From positions 3,304,501 through 3,368,500 of the forward strand of contig NZ_CP088285.1 in NCBI RefSeq assembly GCF_011516645.4: a DNA stretch of 64,000 bases, in the 5' to 3' direction. Source of the stretch: Bradyrhizobium septentrionale (lineage in GTDB: Bacteria; Pseudomonadota; Alphaproteobacteria; Rhizobiales; Xanthobacteraceae). How positions within the stretch are numbered: position 1 is the first letter of the stretch; each line of letters begins with the position of its first letter. The notes under the pieces were generated by a model. The model saw only the letters and a program-made list of their open reading frames with translations. It was not told the DNA's origin and searched no databases. Made by a program: the position numbers and the translations under genes. Below, one piece after another: positions 55,276 to 64,000 of the stretch.

Positions 55276-56478
55276 GTGCATTCGAGGCTCAACGTCATGG
55301 CAAGAAACTTGAATTACAGGGGTGGAGGCCTCCCGTTCCCGCCGTCCCTGCTGTTCAGGAACCTGGCGTCGGCGTCCGATCGGGTATTTTCGCCGATGGA
55401 TCGCGGTGGTTTCGGTCCGCGCGGTGCCCGGAACCGGCTGCGGATCGGCGGCTTCGTCTGTTGCACCGGCTCGCCCGGGATGTGGGGTCCAGCCGCCACC
55501 TCGATCGCGCAGCTCGCTGTCGCCGACATCAACCGGCGCGGCGGCATCCTCGGCCGCGAGATCGAGTTCTCGGTCTACGACGCCGGCGGGCCGCTCGACG
55601 ACGTGCTCGACCGCGCCGAGCAGGCGATCGCGTCCGACGAAGTCGATCTCATCATGGGCTTGCACACCAGCGCGGTGCGCGTCGCGCTGCGCGACCTCAT
55701 CACTCGCAGCCGCATCCCCTACATCTACACGCCGGTCTATGAGGGCGGCGAGCGGACGCCGGGCGTCATCGCGATCGGCGAGACGCCGCGCTGGCAGAGC
55801 CGGCCGTCGATCCACTGGCTGGCCGAGGCGAAGCGTGCCTCGCGCTGGTACCTGATCGGCAGCGATTATGTCTGGCCGTGGCAGTCGCATCGCGCGGTCA
55901 AGCGCTACATCAAGGAGACCGGCGGCGAGGTTGTCGGCGAGGAGTTCGTCCCGGTCGGCGAGGACAATCACGAGGCGCATCTGGCGCGGATCCGTGCGGC
56001 AAAGCCCGATGTGGTGCTGATCTCGCTGATCGGCACCGACAGCGTGACCTTCAACCGCGCCTTCGCCGATGCCGGGCTCGCCGCCACCACGTTGCGCTTT
56101 GCCACCTGTTTCGACGAAACGGCGCTGCTCGGGATCGGCGCTGACAAGACCGAGAACCTATTCTGCGCCTCCGGCTATTTCCCCGGCGCCGGCTCGCAGG
56201 CCGGCGACGAATTCAGGGACCGCTATCGCGCGATGTTCGGTCCGTTCGCGCCGCCGGTCGGATCGTGCAGCGAGTCCGCCTATGAAGGATTTTGCCTGCT
56301 CGAGGCCGCCGCCAGCCGCGCCGGCACGCTGGAGATGCGGCCGCTGCTCGCGGCAGCTGACAACCTCGTCTACCGCGGCCCGCGCGGGCCCGTGACGGTT
56401 CGCAGTGGCCATGCCAGGATGCCGATGTATCTTGCCGAAGCCGACGGCCTCGACTTCAGGGTGGTCAGGGCGATCTGA
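55276..56478 (+). CDS. Type I periplasmic-binding-fold protein without signal peptide (AmiC/amide-binding-like), copy 2
   Basis: A protein of 400 residues starting from GTG with AGGAG five bases upstream, in nearly the same leader (CCAGACAGGAG) as copy 1. An ATG at 55297 could also start. The N-terminus has no signal peptide. The folded part matches copy 1 along its length, for example VGEEFVPVGEDNHEAHLARI and GLAATTLRFATCFDETALLG. It is followed by a family G palindrome and then the amidase gene. The two copies arose by tandem duplication. Confidence 0.88.
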   Translation: MHSRLNVMARNLNYRGGGLPFPPSLLFRNLASASDRVFSPMDRGGFGPRGARNRLRIGGFVCCTGSPGMWGPAATSIAQLAVADINRRGGILGREIEFSVYDAGGPLDDVLDRAEQAIASDEVDLIMGLHTSAVRVALRDLITRSRIPYIYTPVYEGGERTPGVIAIGETPRWQSRPSIHWLAEAKRASRWYLIGSDYVWPWQSHRAVKRYIKETGGEVVGEEFVPVGEDNHEAHLARIRAAKPDVVLISLIGTDSVTFNRAFADAGLAATTLRFATCFDETALLGIGADKTENLFCASGYFPGAGSQAGDEFRDRYRAMFGPFAPPVGSCSESAYEGFCLLEAAASRAGTLEMRPLLAAADNLVYRGPRGPVTVRSGHARMPMYLAEADGLDFRVVRAI

Positions 56479-56487
56479 CCTTTCTTA

Positions 56488-56607
56488 CCTCTCCCGCTTG
56501 CGGGGGAGGTCGGATTGCATCGAAGATGCAATCCGGGTGGGGGCTCTCTCCACGATACGACTTGTGGCGGCACCCCCACCCCGGCCCTCCCCCGCAAGCG
56601 GGAGAGG
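56488..56607. repeat. Imperfect palindrome, family G, copy 2
   Basis: CCTCTCCCGCTTGCGGGGGA at the left is mirrored by TCCCCCGCAAGCGGGAGAGG at the right, with GGTGGGGG / CCCCCACC inside. It lies between the second binding-protein gene and the amidase gene and may separate their transcripts. Confidence 0.85.
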
Positions 56608-56632
56608 GGTTTTGCGAAATAATACTTGAAAA

Positions 56633-56645
56633 GGAAAATATTTCC
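56633..56645. promoter_or_regulatory. Possible operator before the amidase gene
   Basis: GGAAA-ATA-TTTCC is a short palindrome in an AT-rich stretch about 105 bases upstream of the amidase start. It differs from the MarR-region palindromes. Weak evidence. Confidence 0.2.
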
Positions 56646-56750
56646 GTTTTGAATACAGCGACGGGGTGAGCGGTTCGCGCGTGCCAACGCGCCGCTGCTG
56701 CCCTGCGCCGAGGGGATCAATTCCAAGTTCAAAAGCTTCAGGAGAGCGCC

Positions 56751-58265
56751 GTGACCGTCGTCCTTCCCACGCCAACGCAACTTCGTGCCGTCGCCGAGCA
56801 GTGTGGCCTGTCCCTGACCGATGAGGACGTGGCCTCGTTCCGCGGCCTGATGCAGGGCTCGATCGATGCCTACAACGTCGTGGCCGCGATGCCGGACGAG
56901 CTGCCGGTGGTGAAATATCCGCGCACGCCGGGCTATCGCCCGAGCCCAGAGGAAAACCCGCGCAACGCCTGGTACCGCAAGGCGACCGTGAAGGGCGCGA
57001 GTTCCGGCAAGCTCAAGGGCAAGACGGTGGCGCTGAAGGACAATATCATGCTGGCCGGCGTGCCGATGACCAACGGTTCGTCGACGCTGGAAGGCTATAT
57101 GCCCGATTTCGACGCCACCATCGTCACGCGTATGCTCGACGCCGGCGCCGAGATCGCCGGCAAGGTGCACTGCGAACATTTCTGCCTGTCCGGCGGCAGC
57201 CACACCGGGTCCTACGGGCCGGTGCACAATCCGCACAAGATGGGCTATTCGGCCGGCGGCTCGTCGTCGGGTTCCGGTGTCGTGGTCGCGCTCGGCGAGG
57301 TCGACATGGCGATCGGCGGCGACCAGGGCGGCTCGATCCGCATGCCGTCCTCGTTCTGCGGCACCTACGGCATGAAGCCGACCTGGGGCCTCGTGCCCTA
57401 TACCGGCATCATGCCGATCGAGATCTACGTCGACCACACCGGCCCGATGACCGCGACGGTGGAAGACAATGCGCTGCTGCTCGAAGTGATCGCCGGCGAC
57501 GACGGCTATGACCCGCGCATCAAGGCGCCGAAGGTCGAGCAATACACCAAGGCGCTCGGGGCCGGCGTCAAAGGCATGAAGATCGGCATCCTCAAGGAAG
57601 GCTTTGAGCAGCCGACCGCCGAGGCCGCGGTCAACGAAAGCGTCCGCGAGGCGGCCAAGCGCTTCAAGGATCTCGGCGCGTCGGTCGAAAACGTCTCGAT
57701 CCCGATGCACATGGCCGGCGGTGCGATCTGGACCCCGATCGGCACCGAAGGCCTGACCCAGACCATGATGTTCGGCGACGGCTACGGCCTCAGCCGCTCC
57801 GACCTCTATTCGACCTCGCTGATGGACTTCCATCGCGGCTGGCGCCGTCAGGCGGATTCCCTGTCCGAGACCACCAAGCTGTTCATGATGCTCGGCACCT
57901 ACATCAACAACAATTTCGGTCCGCGCTTCTACGGCAAGGCGCTCAACATCTCCCGCCGGCTGGCCGCGGCCTACGACAAGGCGTTCAAGGATTACGATCT
58001 GCTGCTGATGCCGACCACGCCGATGAAGGCGACGAAGTTGCCCGAGGCCAATGCAAGCCGCGAGGAATATGTCGCCCGCGCGCTCGAGATGATCTCCAAC
58101 ACCGCGCCGTTCGACATCACCCATCACCCGGCGATGTCGCTGCCCTGCGGCATGGTCGACGGGCTGCCGGTCGGCCTGATGCTGGTCGGCCGGATGTTCG
58201 AGGAGCAGACCATCTACCGCGCCGCGCATGCCTTCGAGCAGGCCGGCGACTGGAAGAAGATGTGA
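56751..58265 (+). CDS. Amidase-signature-family amidase
   Basis: A protein of 504 residues from a GTG start with AGGAG seven bases upstream. The catalytic Ser-cisSer-Lys triad is K96 (ALKDN), S171 (YSAGGSSSGSG) and S195 (DQGGSIRMPSS). These numbers coincide with those I recall for the nitrile-hydratase-associated amidase of Rhodococcus sp. N-771. The helical N-terminal region of about 80 residues is also typical of that group. It would hydrolyse aliphatic or aromatic amides to acids and ammonia. No nitrile hydratase gene is in the window. It lies between the binding-protein pair and the ABC transporter genes. Confidence 0.96.
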   Translation: MTVVLPTPTQLRAVAEQCGLSLTDEDVASFRGLMQGSIDAYNVVAAMPDELPVVKYPRTPGYRPSPEENPRNAWYRKATVKGASSGKLKGKTVALKDNIMLAGVPMTNGSSTLEGYMPDFDATIVTRMLDAGAEIAGKVHCEHFCLSGGSHTGSYGPVHNPHKMGYSAGGSSSGSGVVVALGEVDMAIGGDQGGSIRMPSSFCGTYGMKPTWGLVPYTGIMPIEIYVDHTGPMTATVEDNALLLEVIAGDDGYDPRIKAPKVEQYTKALGAGVKGMKIGILKEGFEQPTAEAAVNESVREAAKRFKDLGASVENVSIPMHMAGGAIWTPIGTEGLTQTMMFGDGYGLSRSDLYSTSLMDFHRGWRRQADSLSETTKLFMMLGTYINNNFGPRFYGKALNISRRLAAAYDKAFKDYDLLLMPTTPMKATKLPEANASREEYVARALEMISNTAPFDITHHPAMSLPCGMVDGLPVGLMLVGRMFEEQTIYRAAHAFEQAGDWKKM

Positions 58266-58307
58266 GGCGCCGCTTGTCGCAGACGCACAGGGTACGGATC
58301 GGACGCC

Positions 58308-59165
58308 ATGGCCACTAGCTTCGCCGCGGCGTTCGAGATCATCAGCTTCGGCGCGATCATCGTCCTGGTCGTGCTCGGGCTCGGCATCATCGCCAGCATG
58401 ATGGGCATCTTCAACTTCGCGCAGGGCGAGTTCGTCCTGCTCGGAGCCTATGTGACCTATCTGGCCTACGCCCACGGGGCGCCGGTCTGGGCCGGCATGA
58501 TCGCCGCGCCCTTTGTGGTTGGCGCGCTCGGCTTCGTGCTCGAGGCGCTGATCATCCGGCGGTTCTACGCCGCGCCGATCGTGGCGATGCTCGGCACCTA
58601 TGCGCTCGGCCTGATCATCCGCGAAAGCGTGCGCGGCCTGATCGGCGGCTTCTATCTCACGGTGCCGGAGCCGATCGGCGGTTCGATCGACCTCGGCTCG
58701 ATCCACATCTCGGCCTGGCGCTTCACCATCATCGTGATCACGCTTTTGGTGATGGGCGGCTGCTATCTCTTGCTGGCGCGCACCAGCTTTGGGCTGCGGG
58801 TCCGCGCCACGCTGGAGAACCCGGCGCTGGCGCGCGCCTCGGGCATCTCGACGCCCCTGATCTACGGCGCGACCTTCGCGTTCGGCGCGGCGCTGGCCGG
58901 ACTTGCCGGCGCGCTGATCGTACCGGTGTTCAGCCTCTTTGCCGATCTTGGCATACGATTCCTGATCCAGGGCTTCGTCGCCGTGATGGTCGGCGGGGTC
59001 GGCTCCTTCATCGGGCCGGTCGCCGGTGCCGGTCTGATCGGCACGCTCAGCGCGGCGCTGCCATGGGTGATGTCGCCTGTTGTCGCCGACGTCCTCGTCT
59101 TCGTGCTCGCCATTGCCTTCATCAAATTCCGGCCGCAAGGCCTCATTGCTGGGAAAGGGGTCTAA
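58308..59165 (+). CDS. Branched-chain-type ABC permease (LivH/UrtB-like)
   Basis: A permease of 285 residues with about eight membrane segments. LGLGIIASMMGIFNFAQGEFVLLGAYVTY near the start and VAVMVGGVGSFIGPVAGAGLIG near the end are family motifs. It lies 42 bases after the amidase gene and just ahead of the binding-protein gene, so it belongs to the amide operon. Confidence 0.94.
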   Translation: MATSFAAAFEIISFGAIIVLVVLGLGIIASMMGIFNFAQGEFVLLGAYVTYLAYAHGAPVWAGMIAAPFVVGALGFVLEALIIRRFYAAPIVAMLGTYALGLIIRESVRGLIGGFYLTVPEPIGGSIDLGSIHISAWRFTIIVITLLVMGGCYLLLARTSFGLRVRATLENPALARASGISTPLIYGATFAFGAALAGLAGALIVPVFSLFADLGIRFLIQGFVAVMVGGVGSFIGPVAGAGLIGTLSAALPWVMSPVVADVLVFVLAIAFIKFRPQGLIAGKGV

Positions 59166-59169
59166 TCAG

Positions 59170-60389
59170 ATGTCGATTGAACGCATGAACCTTACGCGCC
59201 GCCGCTTCATGAGCAACTTTGCCTTCGCGACCGGCGCGCTCGCGACCGGGGTCGGCAGCTGGGTGGTCAGGCCCGACTGGGCCAACGCCGCCGACGGCCC
59301 GATCAAGGTCGGCATCGCGACCGATTTGACCGGCCCGATCGCCTATGCCGGCAACGCCGACGCCAACGTCGCCAAGATGGTGATCAAGGAGATCAACGCC
59401 GGCGGCGGCCTGCTCGGCCGGCCGCTCGAACTCTATATCGAGGACACCGCCTCGAACGAATCGGTCGCGGTCGGCAATGTCCGCAAGCTGATCCAGCGCG
59501 ACAAGGTCGACATGGTGCTGGGCGGCATCACCTCGTCGATGCGCAACGCGATCAAGGACCCGATCGTGGCGCGCGGCAAGACGCTCTACATCTACCCGCA
59601 GCTCTACGAGGGCAAGGAGTGCACGCCCTATCTGTTCTGCACCGGGCCGACCCGGCGCAGCAATGCGACGAATTCATTCCCTGGCTGATCAAGAACGGCG
59701 GCAAGAAGTTCGCGCTGCCGAGCGCCAACTACGTCTGGCCGCACACGCTCAACGTCTACGCCCGCAAGGTGATCGAACAGAACGGCGGCGAGGTCGTGTT
59801 CGAGGAATACTACCCGCTCGACCAGGTCGACTTCTCGTCGACCGTCAACCGCATCGTCTCCAACAAGGTCGACGTCGTCTTCAACACCGTGATCCCGCCG
59901 GGCGTCGGCCCGTTCTTCAAGCAGCTCTATGAAGCCGGCTTCCTGAAGAACGGCGGGCGGCTCGCCTGCGTCTACTATGACGAGAACACGCTCAACATCA
60001 ACCAGGCCAACGAGATCGAGGGCCTTGCCAGCTGCCTCGACTATTTCAAGGTGCTGACCAAGGAGAGTCCGTTCGATGCCAAGCTCCAGGCGGCCTATGA
60101 TAAGGAGTTTCCCGGCAACATCCTGTTCGCCGCTGGCAGCGCCGCAACCGGAACCTATCGCGGCCTCAAGCTGTGGGAAGCGGCGGTCAAGGAAGCCGGC
60201 AAGGTCGACCGCGATTCGGTCGCGGCCGCCCTCGACCACGCCAAGATCGCCGAAGGGCCCGGCGGCCCCGCCGAGATGGTTCCCGGCAAGCGTCACTGCA
60301 AGATGAAAATGTACACGGCCGTTGCCAAAGGCGGGAACTATGAGATCGTGGCACGCAGCAACGGTCTCGTTGATCCCAAGGAATGCTGA
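59170..60389 (+). pseudogene. Frameshifted Tat-exported ABC substrate-binding protein gene (amide/urea type)
   Basis: The gene starts at ATG 59170 after GGGG and codes for a Tat signal (NLTRRRFMSNFAFATGALATG) and the first half of a type I binding protein (KVGIATDLTGPIAYAGNADANVA, LGGITSSMRNAIKDPIVARG). Near 59651-59653 the frame shifts: the expected TGPTPAQQCDEFIPW is read as TGPTRRSNATNSF and ends at 59688. The rest continues in another frame to 60389 (DEFIPWLIKNGGKKFALPS to NGLVDPKEC). One missing C in a run of three explains it. This may be a real inactivating mutation or a sequencing error; the rest of the gene looks intact. Confidence 0.88.
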
Positions 60390-60396
60390 GCGATCG

Positions 60397-61515
60397 ATGA
60401 GTGGAGCAAAGCAGGCCGTCGCACGCCTCGGCGAGGAGCCAGATGTCGTGACGGGTGAGGGTACACCGGCCGCAAGCGCGCCGGCGGGACAGGCATCGGC
60501 AGGATGGAAAGTCCTGCCGATCGTGGAAGGGCTGGTGCTTTTGATCGCACTGGTCCTGCCGTGGGTGCTTCAGGATTATCTCACGGTGTTCGCCACCCGC
60601 GTGGCGATCCTCGCGCTGTTCGCGCTGTCGTTCGACCTGGTGTGGGGCTATGCCGGCATCATGAGCTTCGGCCAGGCGCTGTTCTTTGGTGCCGCGGGCT
60701 ACGGCGTGGCGCTGATGGCGCGCGACCTCAACGTCACGTCGATCCTGCTGATCCTGCCTGCGGGCGCGCTGATCGGGCTCACCGCGTCGCTGCTGCTCGG
60801 CGGCTTCCTCCTGCTCGGGCGTTATCCCTCGAGCGTGATCTTCGTCTCGCTCGGCACCCTGACCGGCTCCTATGCCGCGGACCGGCTGGCGCGCGGCTGG
60901 TACTATCTCGGCGGCCAGAACGGCATCCCGTCGATCCCGCCGCTCACGCTCGGCAGCTACGAGCTCGAGGAAGGGCCGGTCTACTACTACATGGTGCTCG
61001 GCATCCTGGTCGTCGTCTACCTGCTCAGCCGCTTCCTGGTCCGTTCGCAATTCGGTCTCGCGCTCGCCGGCCTGCGCGAGAACGAGCAGCGCATCGCCTT
61101 CTTCGGCTACAAGGCGCAGCACCTGAAGGCGATCATCTTCGCGGTCGGCGGCACCATCGCCGGTCTCGCCGGCAGCCTCTATGCCTTCCACGAAGGCTTC
61201 GTCTGGCCCAACATGCTGGGCGTCGTGTTCTCGACCCAGGTCGTGCTTTACGTCTTGTTCGGTGGCTCCGGCACGCTGATCGGCGCCGTGATCGGCACTG
61301 TGATCATCGAGGGCGTCAGCTTCTGGCTGTCGGACAATTACCGCGACGTCTGGCCGATCATCCTCGGCGTGCTGCTGCTGCTGGTCATCATGTTCCGCCC
61401 GCTCGGGCTGATCTCCTTCGTGCTCGGCGAGCGCGAGCGGGTCGGCAGTTTCGGCAAGGGGCCAAACAAGGGACCAAACAAGTCGCCAAAGGAGACCGGC
61501 AATGCCGCTCCTTGA
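60397..61515 (+). CDS. Branched-chain-type ABC permease (LivM/UrtC-like)
   Basis: A permease of 372 residues from the ATG at 60397. A polar N-terminal extension of about 40 residues precedes about ten membrane helices. Family marks are ALFALSFDLVWGYAGIMSFGQALFFGAAGYG and GLRENEQRIAFFGYKAQHLK. A basic tail follows the last helix. Its 3' end overlaps the next gene by 14 bases, so translation is probably coupled. Confidence 0.94.
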   Translation: MSGAKQAVARLGEEPDVVTGEGTPAASAPAGQASAGWKVLPIVEGLVLLIALVLPWVLQDYLTVFATRVAILALFALSFDLVWGYAGIMSFGQALFFGAAGYGVALMARDLNVTSILLILPAGALIGLTASLLLGGFLLLGRYPSSVIFVSLGTLTGSYAADRLARGWYYLGGQNGIPSIPPLTLGSYELEEGPVYYYMVLGILVVVYLLSRFLVRSQFGLALAGLRENEQRIAFFGYKAQHLKAIIFAVGGTIAGLAGSLYAFHEGFVWPNMLGVVFSTQVVLYVLFGGSGTLIGAVIGTVIIEGVSFWLSDNYRDVWPIILGVLLLLVIMFRPLGLISFVLGERERVGSFGKGPNKGPNKSPKETGNAAP

Positions 61516-62236
61516 GGCGTCAGGCATCAGCAAGGTGTACGGCAAGCTCACCGCGCTGGACGGCGCAGGCTTGACCGTCGGCGAGAACGAGTTTCACGGC
61601 CTGATCGGCCCCAACGGCTCGGGCAAGAGCACGCTGATGAAATGCGTCGCCGGCGCCGAGGTGCCGACCACGGGCAAGGTGTCCTTCATCAACGCCGACA
61701 TCACCGCGTTCACACCGACCGAGCGCGCCCGCGCAGGCATGAGCCTGAAATTCCAGATCACCTCGGTGCTGCCGACGCTGACGCTGTACGACAACATCCT
61801 GCTGGCGCTGCAGGCACAGTCCTCGCTGTTCGATCTGGTGCTGTCGCGCACCCGCAAGAGCCTGCACGATCAGGTGATGACGATGCTGACCCAGTTCCGC
61901 CTCGCCGACCGCGCGCATGATGCCGCCGCGGCGCTGTCGCACGGCCAGCAGCAATGGCTCGAGATCGCGATGGCGCTCGCCGGCAAGCCGCGGCTGCTGC
62001 TGCTGGACGAGCCGACCGGCGGCATGAGCCTCGAGGAGCGCCGCGTCACCGGCGAGCTGCTGCAGCCGATCAAGCAGCATTGCTCGCTCGTCATTGTCGA
62101 ACACGACCTCGATTTCATCCGCGACATCTGCGACCGCCTCACCGTGCTCGACCAGGGCAAGGTGCTGGCGTCGGGCACCGTCGCGGAAATCCAGGCCAAC
62201 AAGAGTGTCCAGGAGATTTATCTTCGCCGTGCCTGA
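61502..62236 (+). CDS. Branched-chain-type ABC ATP-binding protein (LivG/UrtD-like)
   Basis: An ATPase of 244 residues: Walker A GPNGSGKSTL near 38-46, signature LSHGQQQWLEIAMAL, Walker B LLLLDEPTGGMS and the switch histidine in VIVEHDLDFI. The signature motif LSHGQ is a variant typical of the urea/amide group. It overlaps its neighbours on both sides. Confidence 0.95.
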   Translation: MPLLEASGISKVYGKLTALDGAGLTVGENEFHGLIGPNGSGKSTLMKCVAGAEVPTTGKVSFINADITAFTPTERARAGMSLKFQITSVLPTLTLYDNILLALQAQSSLFDLVLSRTRKSLHDQVMTMLTQFRLADRAHDAAAALSHGQQQWLEIAMALAGKPRLLLLDEPTGGMSLEERRVTGELLQPIKQHCSLVIVEHDLDFIRDICDRLTVLDQGKVLASGTVAEIQANKSVQEIYLRRA

Positions 62237-62930
62237 CCAGTCCTTCCTCGATATCAGGCATCTCGATGCCGGTTATGGCCGCAGCCAGGTTCTGTTCGAT
62301 GTCAACATCGGCATTCCCTGGCGCGGCGGCGTCGCGGTGCTCGGCCGCAACGGCGCCGGCAAGACCACGCTGATGAAGACCATCGTCGGCGAGCTCGCAA
62401 GCTCGCAAGGCGAATTGTTCTTCGACGGCCGCGACATCACCCGGCGCCGCACCGAGGAGCGGGTGCGCTCCGGCATCGGCTATGTACCGCAGGAGCATTC
62501 GGTGTTCGCCCGCCTTTCGGTGCGCGACAATCTCGCGGTCGGCTCGCTGTCCAATTCGGATGCCAGCGCGGTCGATCGCGTGCTGGCGATCTTCCCGAAG
62601 CTCGGCCAGCGCCTCGACCAGCCGGCCGGCACGCTGTCCGGCGGCGAACGCAAGATGCTGGCGATCGGCCGCGCCATGCTCGGCAATCCAAGACTGCTGC
62701 TGCTGGACGAGCCGACCGAAGGCGTCTGGATCGGCGTCATCGAGGAGATCACCGAGCGGCTGATCGAGCTCGCCAAGAGCATTTCGGTCGTGATCGTCGA
62801 GCAGCATCTCGACCTCGCGCTGCGCGTCGCCGACTATGCCTATGTGCTGGACCGCGGCCGCGTCGCGCTGCAGGGCGGCGCGGGCGAGGTGCGCAACGAT
62901 CCGGAACTGCTGCGGTATCTGGCGCCGTAG
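62229..62930 (+). CDS. Branched-chain-type ABC ATP-binding protein (LivF/UrtE-like)
   Basis: An ATPase of 233 residues from a GTG start at 62229, overlapping the previous gene by eight bases; a clear ribosome-binding site is lacking at the usual distance (AGGAG is 13 bases upstream). Walker A is GRNGAGKTTL, the signature LSGGERKMLAIGRAM and Walker B LLLLDEPTEGVWIGV, where W-I-G replaces the usual L-A-P as in UrtE-like proteins. It is the last gene of the transporter set. Confidence 0.93.
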   Translation: MPDQSFLDIRHLDAGYGRSQVLFDVNIGIPWRGGVAVLGRNGAGKTTLMKTIVGELASSQGELFFDGRDITRRRTEERVRSGIGYVPQEHSVFARLSVRDNLAVGSLSNSDASAVDRVLAIFPKLGQRLDQPAGTLSGGERKMLAIGRAMLGNPRLLLLDEPTEGVWIGVIEEITERLIELAKSISVVIVEQHLDLALRVADYAYVLDRGRVALQGGAGEVRNDPELLRYLAP

Positions 62931-62993
62931 AATCCGTGGTTCCACAGGAACGAACGGCTCCGGCTGCCGTTGGGCAGCGGGAGGAGTTCATCC

Positions 62994-63224
62994 ATGCGTT
63001 ATCTTTCGATCGTAGCTCTTAGTGCTGTTGCCATGATGAGCAGCGGCGCCGCGCTGGCGCAGCATTCCGGCACCAAGGCGGAACAGAATGCGTGCTCGCG
63101 CGATGCACAGCGCTTCTGCCGAAAAGACCTCGGCAACGACGGCGCCGTGCAGAACTGTCTGCAGATGAAGCGGGCCAGCCTGAGCTCCAGCTGCAAGAAG
63201 GTCTTTGAAAGCCACGGCATGTAG
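62994..63224 (+). CDS. Small secreted cysteine-containing protein
   Basis: A protein of 76 residues. The Sec signal peptide covers about the first 24 residues (LSIVALSAVAMMSSGAALAQ). The mature part has four cysteines in the pattern CSRDAQRFC and NCLQMKRASLSSSC, as in the cysteine-rich repeat (CR) family. GAGGAG seven bases upstream of the ATG is strong. The function is unknown. It is not part of the transporter operon in any obvious way. Confidence 0.88.
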   Translation: MRYLSIVALSAVAMMSSGAALAQHSGTKAEQNACSRDAQRFCRKDLGNDGAVQNCLQMKRASLSSSCKKVFESHGM

Positions 63225-63263
63225 CCGTCACCGGCCAGCGCAGTCGCAAGTCTTCTTACGCGG

Positions 63264-63659
63264 TCAACGCGTCGGCGTTCCGCCGACGTGCTCGACAAGG
63301 TGTGCGCGCGACGGCGACGGCTCGAACCGGTCGGCGAAATACTGCGTTTCGTGCACCACCTGGCCGTCGCGGAATTCCATGATGCTCACCGTGTAGGACG
63401 GGATGCCGTCATAGGTCAGCACGAATTCGGTGACCCAGAGGTCGCCGCCACCGATCATGCGCTGGATCGTGAAGCGCTTCCTGTTCGGCTGCACCGTGCG
63501 GCTCTGTTGAATGTTGCGCCGGCCGCGGATTCGCTCGCCCGATTGCGGATAATCAAGCACAGCATCCGCGTGGTAGATCTCATGCTCGCGCGCGAAATCG
63601 CTCGCGTCCGACGCCTCCCAATGGCGCTGCAGCGCCGCCCGCACGGTTCGATCATCCAT
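63264..63659 (-). CDS. SnoaL/NTF2-like protein
   Basis: A protein of 131 residues from the ATG at 63659 (GGGAGG five bases upstream). The helix TVRAALQRHWEASDASDFAREHEIY and the following EYP-type DYPQSGERIRGRRNIQ segment, then TEFVLTYDG and VHETQYFAD, match the SnoaL-like polyketide-cyclase group. Substrate and reaction are unknown. It is convergent with the small secreted protein gene. Confidence 0.88.
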   Translation of the reverse strand: MDDRTVRAALQRHWEASDASDFAREHEIYHADAVLDYPQSGERIRGRRNIQQSRTVQPNRKRFTIQRMIGGGDLWVTEFVLTYDGIPSYTVSIMEFRDGQVVHETQYFADRFEPSPSRAHLVEHVGGTPTR

Positions 63660-64000
63660 CGCAACCTCCCGGCTGTGCCTCGTGTCGCATCTCACGATCG
63701 TCTGCGCGTGATTGGCAAGAGGAATGTGGTGGCGATGGGTGACGATGATGCGAGGCCGCCGCTGTTCCGCTGTCATTCCGGGGCTCGCGAAGCGAGAGCC
63801 CGGAATCCATTGGGCCGCAATGTTGGTGGATGAATGGATTCCGGGCTCAGCCCTGCGGGCTGCCCCGGAATGACAGTGAGGTGAGCGCGTGGCGTGGGCT
63901 CCCTCACGCGCGCGTGCCACTGAGTTGCCCGACGGCGCAAGCCCCCGCGACAAAAATATTTCGCTTTATCAGAAGTGCAACTCAGTGTATGAATCGTCCG
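63660..64000. other. Terminal 341 bases without a gene
   Basis: The stretch holds a family E palindrome (63771-63875) and otherwise no convincing reading frame. The last 60 bases become AT-richer (AAAAATATTTCGCTTTATC), which may mark the promoter of a gene beyond the window. Confidence 0.55.
63771..63875. repeat. Long imperfect palindrome, family E, copy 2
   Basis: TGTCATTCCGGGGCTCGCGA at the left is mirrored by CCCCGGAATGACA at the right, with GAGCCCGGAATCCATT / AATGGATTCCGGGCTC inside. It closely matches the copy at 38229-38338. Confidence 0.9.

Noticed and set aside
59640..59660. Programmed ribosomal frameshift in the binding-protein gene
   Set aside because: No slippery heptamer, stimulator hairpin or Shine-Dalgarno-like signal is seen; a missing C explains the break better.

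Overview
The window looks like a chromosomal segment of a high-GC alphaproteobacterium of the Bradyrhizobium/Rhodopseudomonas group (Nitrobacteraceae). The reasons are the gene neighbourhoods lysC-ptsP-prfA, argJ-peptidylprolyl isomerase-secA and phaR/phaA-phaB, the branched-chain-type ABC operons, and the many intergenic imperfect palindromes typical of these genomes. This assignment is inference; there is no rRNA or other taxonomic marker here. I saw no tRNA, rRNA, CRISPR array, integrase or insertion sequence.

Layout. 0-2.7 kb: a TauD-type dioxygenase and a Rieske ring-hydroxylating oxygenase, with palindromic repeats on both sides and between them. 2.7-12 kb: housekeeping and small genes (Na+/H+ antiporter, SnoaL-like and GFA proteins, a lipoprotein, a DUF1345 protein, a polyprenyl diphosphate synthase, mtgA, rpmF) and a degenerate-GGDEF/EAL protein. 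12.1-18.8 kb: an amide-type cluster made of a polar-solute binding protein, a fused permease-ATPase, a formamidase/acetamidase, an AraC regulator fused to a second formamidase, and a RidA protein. 18.9-22 kb: polyhydroxybutyrate genes phaR (reverse), phaA and phaB. 22-27.6 kb: a DMT exporter, a cupin, gloB, a methyltransferase, a DUF4167 protein with an Asn run, and prmC. 27.7-34.4 kb: a HIT protein, a liv-type ABC operon with a livM-livG fusion, an orphan RNA polymerase alpha-CTD-like protein and a MarR regulator; this block separates prmC from prfA. 34.5-49.5 kb: prfA, ptsP, lysC, a PH-domain protein, ubiG, two DMT proteins, DUF1178, Nit-type amidohydrolase, grxC, comF, a methyltransferase, mutT, argJ and a parvulin-type isomerase. 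49.9-53.8 kb: secA, a VOC protein and a MarR regulator. 54-62.9 kb: a second amide cluster with two tandem binding proteins lacking signal peptides, a signature amidase, and a liv-type transporter whose binding-protein gene carries a frameshift. The end holds a small Cys-containing secreted protein, a SnoaL-like protein and one more palindrome.

Two unrelated amide-hydrolase systems, each beside its own ABC transporter and regulator, form the accessory part of the window. The strongest candidates for something new are the AraC-formamidase fusion (16058-18397), the pair of apparently cytosolic AmiC-like proteins next to a MarR gene and operator-like palindromes (53.4-56.5 kb), and the orphan alpha-CTD-like protein (33338-33778). 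Start codons were chosen from ribosome-binding sites and domain boundaries; positions are read by eye.
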